DNA from: an uncultured Oscillospiraceae bacterium
Lineage (GTDB): Bacteria > Bacillota > Clostridia > Oscillospirales > Ruminococcaceae
NCBI GenBank assembly: GCA_900556255.1
Contig: USNZ01000031.1
Span: 1-9,227, forward strand
Direction: 5' to 3'
Length of the DNA stretch: 9,227 nucleotides
The notes under the pieces are model-generated. The model did no database searches. It was not told where the DNA came from and saw only the letters and a list, made by a program, of their open reading frames with translations. Of this stretch, positions 5,548 through 9,227 are shown piece after piece. Each line of letters opens with the position of its first letter. The stretch's first letter is position 1. A program made the position numbers and the translations under genes.

Positions 5548-6292
5548 TGTTGACCTCCGTAGTCTCCACACCCATCAGCAGGACGGTGATGTTATCCTGG
5601 CCGCCGGCCTGCAAAGCATGATCCACAAGAATCCTTGTGGCATCAAAGAACGTTGCATCGCGCAAGATTCGCGCAGTTTCTGTATCCGGTATCATGTTGG
5701 TCAGCCCGTCCGTGCACAAAAGCAGGATATCCCCCACAGCCACCTGACAGCGGCTGTATTCCGGCACGATGTTGGCAGACACCCCCAACGCCCGCGTGAT
5801 CAGGTTTTTCTGCGGATGCTGGGCGGCCTGCTCGCGGGTGATCTGGCCGCTGTCCACCAGCTGCTGCACCATCGAGTGGTCGTGCGTGATCTGCGTCAGC
5901 TCCCCCGCGTGGTACAGATACGCACGGGAATCCCCTGCATGCGCAATATGCGCCATGCCGTTTGCCCCCACATAGGCACAGACACCCGTGGTGCCCATGC
6001 CCAGCATTTCCGGGGAGGCCGTTGCCTTGTCGTACACGGCGCGGTTGATGATATCAAACCCGCGCAGCAAAAAGGCTTTTTCTGCACCGGGCTGCAATTC
6101 CGGCAGTTCCTTAGCAAAATACTGCTGCATAGTGTCGGTTGCAATGCGGGAGGCCACCCGCCCGCCGTTTACGCCGCCCATACCGTCGCACACAATGCCC
6201 CATGCAGTTCCCCCCGGCAACTGCTGCGCGCAATAGTTGTCCTGGTTTTCCTGGCGGCAGCTGCCGATGTCGGTGATGGCTGCAATCTTCAT
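5540..6292 (-). CDS. prpC: PP2C-family Ser/Thr protein phosphatase, partner of PrkC
   Basis: This is the soluble metal-dependent phosphatase that reverses phosphorylation by the adjacent PASTA kinase and its substrates. The 250-residue protein has the PPM/PP2C motifs in order: DIGSCRQENQD (8-18), CDGMGG (35-40, metal ligands D36 and G37), MGTTGV (99-104), GDSR (120-123), the ITHDHS and LITRALG segments (135-140, 164-170), CTDGL (193-197, D195) and GGQDNIT (230-236, D233). Length matches PrpC/Stp. It starts with ATG 6292, overlapping the rlmN stop as ATGA, with AGGAAAGGA about 9 bases upstream. It overlaps the kinase gene by 8 bases at its 3' end, so phosphatase and kinase are made from one transcript in a fixed order. 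Confidence 0.95.
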   Translation of the reverse strand: MKIAAITDIGSCRQENQDNYCAQQLPGGTAWGIVCDGMGGVNGGRVASRIATDTMQQYFAKELPELQPGAEKAFLLRGFDIINRAVYDKATASPEMLGMGTTGVCAYVGANGMAHIAHAGDSRAYLYHAGELTQITHDHSMVQQLVDSGQITREQAAQHPQKNLITRALGVSANIVPEYSRCQVAVGDILLLCTDGLTNMIPDTETARILRDATFFDATRILVDHALQAGGQDNITVLLMGVETTEVNNG

Positions 6293-7356
6293 TGCGTTTC
6301 GTCCTTTCCTGATAAAGTCTCTTGGGCATCCTCGCGGCGCAGCTGGCCGCAGGCGGCACTGATATCGGTGCCCAGGCGGCGGCGCACCGTGGCATTGACG
6401 CCCAGTGCCTCCAGCTCCTTGCGGAAGCGGTGGACGTTGGCGTCATCTGTGGCGGAATAGGGGCTTCCGTCCACGGGGTTGATGGGGATCAGGTTGACAT
6501 GCGCCCCCATGCCGCGAATCAGATCCGCCAGTTTCTGTGCCATCTCGGAGGAATCGTTGACACCGCGCACCATCGAATATTCAAAGCTGATGCGGCGGCC
6601 GGTCTCCTTCTGGTAGCGGCGGCAGGCCGGAATCAGCTGCTCCAGCGGGAAGGCATCGTTGACCGGCATCATGGAGGAACGCACGGCGTTGTCGGGCGCG
6701 TGCAGCGACACAGAAAGCGTCAGCTGCAAATGCCGCTTGGCCAGCTCGTCGATTTTCGGCACCAAGCCGCATGTGGACAGGCTGATATTGCGCATGCCGA
6801 TGTTGACGCCCTCCGGGCAGGAGATGATCTCCAGAAAATCCATGACGTTGTCAAAGTTATGCAGCGGCTCTCCGATGCCCATCAGGACGATGTGGGATAC
6901 CCTCTCCCCTGTGTCCTTTTGTGCGGTATAAATTTCGGAAGCGATCTCCCCCGGCGTCAGGTCGCGCACACGCCCCGCCTGGGTGGATGCACAAAAGCGG
7001 CAGCCCATCGCGCAGCCCACCTGGGTGGACACACAGACGGTGTTGCCGTATTTGTAGCGCATCAGCACGGTTTCAATGCAGTTGCCGTCCGCCAGCTGCA
7101 GCAGATATTTGACCGTGCCGTCCGCCGACTGCTGACGGCGGCGTATGGCGGGCGCGGCGATCGTGCACTGCTGCTCAAGCAGAGCGATGAGCGCTTTGGG
7201 CTGGTCGGTCATCTGCGAAAATTCGGTCACCAGCTTTTGGTGCAGCCACTTAAAAATCTGTTTGGCGCGGAATTTCGGCTGACCCAGGCTGACGATATAC
7301 GCCGTCAGCCTGTCCAGGGTCATATCCGAAAGGCAAATTCCTGCAGCCTGTTCCAT
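6289..7356 (-). CDS. rlmN: Dual-specificity 23S rRNA / tRNA adenine-C2 methyltransferase
   Basis: RlmN is a radical-SAM enzyme that makes 2-methyladenosine at A2503 of 23S rRNA and at A37 of some tRNAs. The 355-residue protein has an N-terminal RNA-binding region (about 10-95), E95 in a GNCIETVLMR segment, and the 4Fe-4S motif C115-x3-C119-x2-C122. It also has GIGEPL (160-165), SLHAP (217-221) and the substrate-methylating C336 near the C-terminus (RRRLGTDISAACGQL). The resistance paralogue Cfr shares the chemistry, but the chromosomal setting between rsmB and prpC and the overall sequence fit RlmN. ATG 7356 is preceded by AGGAGG with 8 bases spacing. It lies 34 bases after rsmB, one of the few real gaps in this operon. 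Confidence 0.96.
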   Translation of the reverse strand: MEQAAGICLSDMTLDRLTAYIVSLGQPKFRAKQIFKWLHQKLVTEFSQMTDQPKALIALLEQQCTIAAPAIRRRQQSADGTVKYLLQLADGNCIETVLMRYKYGNTVCVSTQVGCAMGCRFCASTQAGRVRDLTPGEIASEIYTAQKDTGERVSHIVLMGIGEPLHNFDNVMDFLEIISCPEGVNIGMRNISLSTCGLVPKIDELAKRHLQLTLSVSLHAPDNAVRSSMMPVNDAFPLEQLIPACRRYQKETGRRISFEYSMVRGVNDSSEMAQKLADLIRGMGAHVNLIPINPVDGSPYSATDDANVHRFRKELEALGVNATVRRRLGTDISAACGQLRREDAQETLSGKDETQ

Positions 7357-7390
7357 GCGGGAGTCCTCCTAAATCGTATAAACGAGAAAA

Positions 7391-8701
7391 TCAATGCTTT
7401 TTTTGCAGAATGGCCGCGAAAAATCCGTCGGTGTGGGTCTTCTGCGGCAAAAACAGCGTACCATAGCCGGTATCCACCGTGTCGGGATAGGTAAGCGGCG
7501 GGGCGCCCAGTGTGAAATCGGGGTTGGCTGCCAGGAATTTTTGCACCTGACGCTCGTTTTCGTCCCGATTGACTGTACAGGTAGAATACACCAAACGGCC
7601 GTTTTCAGCAAGGGAATCTGCCCCGTTTTGCAGGATTTTTTGCTGGGTTTCGAGCAAATTCTCCATACCTGCCAAATCTTTGCAGCGGATATCCGTTTTT
7701 TTGGCTATGACACCAAGACCCGAACACGGTACATCGCACAAGACACGGTCAAACATACCCCACTGCGGGCGGGGCACGGCGGCATCGTTTTGCACGGCCT
7801 CGGCGCAGTGTACACCGCAGCGTTCAAACGCCTTGCGCAAAAGCGAGACACGCCCCGCCACAAACTCGCCGCTGATCAGCTGCCCTTTGTCCTGCATGCA
7901 CTGTGCCAGCGTCAGGCTTTTGCCGCCCGGCGCAGCGCAGAGGTCCAGCACCTTTTGCCCCGGCTGTGCCTGCACACAGAGCGCCGCATACTGGCTGGCC
8001 AGCCCCTGCACATGGTAAAGACCCTCGGCAAAGGATTTTGTCGCCGCCGGGGAGCCGCTGAATTTCGTCAGCAGGCAGTGTTCCCACGGTCCTTGCGTGA
8101 CATCGCAGCCCTCCTGCTGCAGGCGTGCGGCAAGCGCCGCATCAGTGGTTTTTAAGGTGTTGACCCGCACGGCGGCGGCAGGCTTTTCAAAAAAGGACGC
8201 TGCCATGGCAAACGCCTCGTCGCCGTACTGGCGGTACAAAAGCGCGGCCACAGGCGCGGAAAGACAGTAGTAGATTTGCAGCCGCTGCAGCGGGTCGGCA
8301 AAATCGTTCTCGCTGACAGGCTGCACGGCGGCGCGGCGCAAAACCGCATTGACCATACCGGCGGCGCTGGTTTTGCCGAAGGCTTTGGTCAGCTTGACGC
8401 TCTCGTTCACAGCCGCCGAGACCGGCACCTGCATAAACCGTGCCTGCGCCAGCCCCGCGCGCAAAATCGCGCGCACCGGTGCATCCAGCTTTGCAAGGCC
8501 CTTGGGCAGGAACTGTTCCAGAATGAAATCCAGTGTGCCCTGATGTTCCAGCACGGTGTAGAAGATGGCACCGGCAAAGGCCTTATCCCGGCCCTCCAGC
8601 TTCTGGCGGCGGAGTTCGGCATCCAGCACAAGGTTTGAGAAGCCGTCCTGCTCCTGCCGGACCAGTGCAGCCACTGCCGCTGCCCGTGGATTGGCCGCCA
8701 T
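7391..8701 (-). CDS. rsmB: 16S rRNA (cytosine(967)-C5)-methyltransferase
   Basis: RsmB methylates C967 of 16S rRNA. The 436-residue protein has an N-terminal NusB-like helical RNA-binding domain (about 5-135, with KLDAPVRAILRAGLAQ and AAVNESVKL) and a C-terminal SAM-dependent methyltransferase domain. The latter has motif I DLCAAPGGK (253-261), motif IV DVPCSG (323-328, C326) and motif VI STC (373-375). C375 is the expected catalytic nucleophile and C326 the residue needed for product release. It ends with the usual HTDGFFAAIL segment. The ATG at 8701 shares one base with the fmt stop (TGATG), so translation is probably coupled to fmt. Length and domain order are normal. Confidence 0.95.
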   Translation of the reverse strand: MAANPRAAAVAALVRQEQDGFSNLVLDAELRRQKLEGRDKAFAGAIFYTVLEHQGTLDFILEQFLPKGLAKLDAPVRAILRAGLAQARFMQVPVSAAVNESVKLTKAFGKTSAAGMVNAVLRRAAVQPVSENDFADPLQRLQIYYCLSAPVAALLYRQYGDEAFAMAASFFEKPAAAVRVNTLKTTDAALAARLQQEGCDVTQGPWEHCLLTKFSGSPAATKSFAEGLYHVQGLASQYAALCVQAQPGQKVLDLCAAPGGKSLTLAQCMQDKGQLISGEFVAGRVSLLRKAFERCGVHCAEAVQNDAAVPRPQWGMFDRVLCDVPCSGLGVIAKKTDIRCKDLAGMENLLETQQKILQNGADSLAENGRLVYSTCTVNRDENERQVQKFLAANPDFTLGAPPLTYPDTVDTGYGTLFLPQKTHTDGFFAAILQKKH

Positions 8702-9227
8702 CAGAGGGTATCCCCCGCTTTGAGACGCAGACCAGCCGCAAAGGAGGTGCCATCCATCGGCTTTTTGCCCTCAGGCACCACATGGAGCAGCTGGACCGCG
8801 CCATCGGCACAGGCCACCGTCAGGGGCTTGGTGGAAAGCACCGTGCCGGGAGCCTCACCGTTGGAGACAGCCACGCGGCACTCGGTCACCTTGACCTTTT
8901 TGTCGCCTGCGGTCACGAACCAGGCCATGGGCCAGGGGTTCATGCCGCGCACCCAGTTGTGGATGTGCGCGGCAGTATCGGTCAGCCTGAACTCCGCCAG
9001 CTCCTTGTCCAGCATGGGGGCCAGGGTGGCGTTCTCATGCTGCTGGGGCTGGGGCTGGAGGGTGCCGGCTTCCATGGCGGGCACCGCCTCACAGAGGACG
9101 CGGGCACCTACGGCGGTGACCCGGTCGAACAGCTCGCCGCTGGTCTCCTCCGGGCCGATGGCGATCTTCTCGCAGACCAGCACATCGCCGGTGTCCAGCC
9201 CCTCGTCCATCTGCATGACGGAAACGC
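8701..9227 (-). CDS. fmt: Methionyl-tRNA formyltransferase, C-terminal part (cut by window edge)
   Basis: Fmt formylates initiator Met-tRNA using 10-formyl-tetrahydrofolate. About 174 codons are visible. The end of the catalytic domain shows MQMDEGLDTGDVL, the conserved loop around the catalytic Asp region of this family. Then follow the linker and the C-terminal tRNA-binding beta-barrel, with HIHNWVRGMNPWPMAWF as the typical junction and GTSFAAG near the end. The true start is beyond base 9227; the methionine at 9216 is internal. About 140 residues of the usual 310 or so are missing. It is the first visible gene of the operon and its TGA overlaps the rsmB ATG. Confidence 0.94.
   Translation of the reverse strand, partial: VSVMQMDEGLDTGDVLVCEKIAIGPEETSGELFDRVTAVGARVLCEAVPAMEAGTLQPQPQQHENATLAPMLDKELAEFRLTDTAAHIHNWVRGMNPWPMAWFVTAGDKKVKVTECRVAVSNGEAPGTVLSTKPLTVACADGAVQLLHVVPEGKKPMDGTSFAAGLRLKAGDTL

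Noticed and set aside
6322..7494. Plus-strand open frame opposite rlmN (390 codons)
   Set aside because: Antisense shadow of a complete radical-SAM gene, with no ribosome site evidence and a His/Gln/Arg-rich, unfamily-like product.

Overview
The window is GC-rich and every supported gene lies on the minus strand, so it is described here from high to low coordinates. Gene content and order point to a spore-forming Firmicute of the class Clostridia. A high-GC relative of the Oscillospiraceae/Ruminococcaceae is my best guess, but that is inferred from composition and protein style, not from a search.

Right and centre (9227 down to about 2113) is a compact housekeeping operon. It runs fmt (5' part outside the window), rsmB, rlmN, prpC-type PP2C phosphatase, prkC-type PASTA kinase, rsgA, thiN. 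Genes overlap by 1 to 13 bases or are separated by very short gaps. This is the classical Firmicute def-fmt-rsmB-rlmN-prpC-prkC-rsgA-(rpe)-thiN-spoVM neighbourhood, here without rpe. It combines translation initiation (Fmt), rRNA modification and ribosome assembly (RsmB, RlmN, RsgA), a Ser/Thr phosphorylation switch that senses the cell wall (PrpC/PrkC) and thiamine pyrophosphate synthesis (ThiN).

Left (about 2057 down to 1) is a spore-coat basement-layer cluster. A 22-codon gene at 1989-2057 is spoVM, easily missed because of its size. It is followed by a 507-residue SPOCS/DUF3794 plus LysM protein resembling SipL, then by the start of spoIVA. SpoVM marks the forespore membrane, SpoIVA polymerises on it, and SipL (in Clostridioides difficile) binds SpoIVA through its LysM domain, so these three genes together encode the platform on which the coat is built.

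The roughly 290 bases between spoVM and sipL are the most unusual part. They hold a 172-bp element with 18-bp imperfect terminal inverted repeats and flanking TTTA direct repeats, and it is foldable over most of its length: a MITE-like insertion. Its right-hand TTTA covers the spoVM stop codon. Removing the element and one TTTA puts a strong 13-bp stem terminator about 9 bases after that stop. The insertion has therefore apparently separated spoVM from its own terminator without changing the coding sequence. A candidate sigma-E promoter for sipL-spoIVA overlaps the tail of that terminator.
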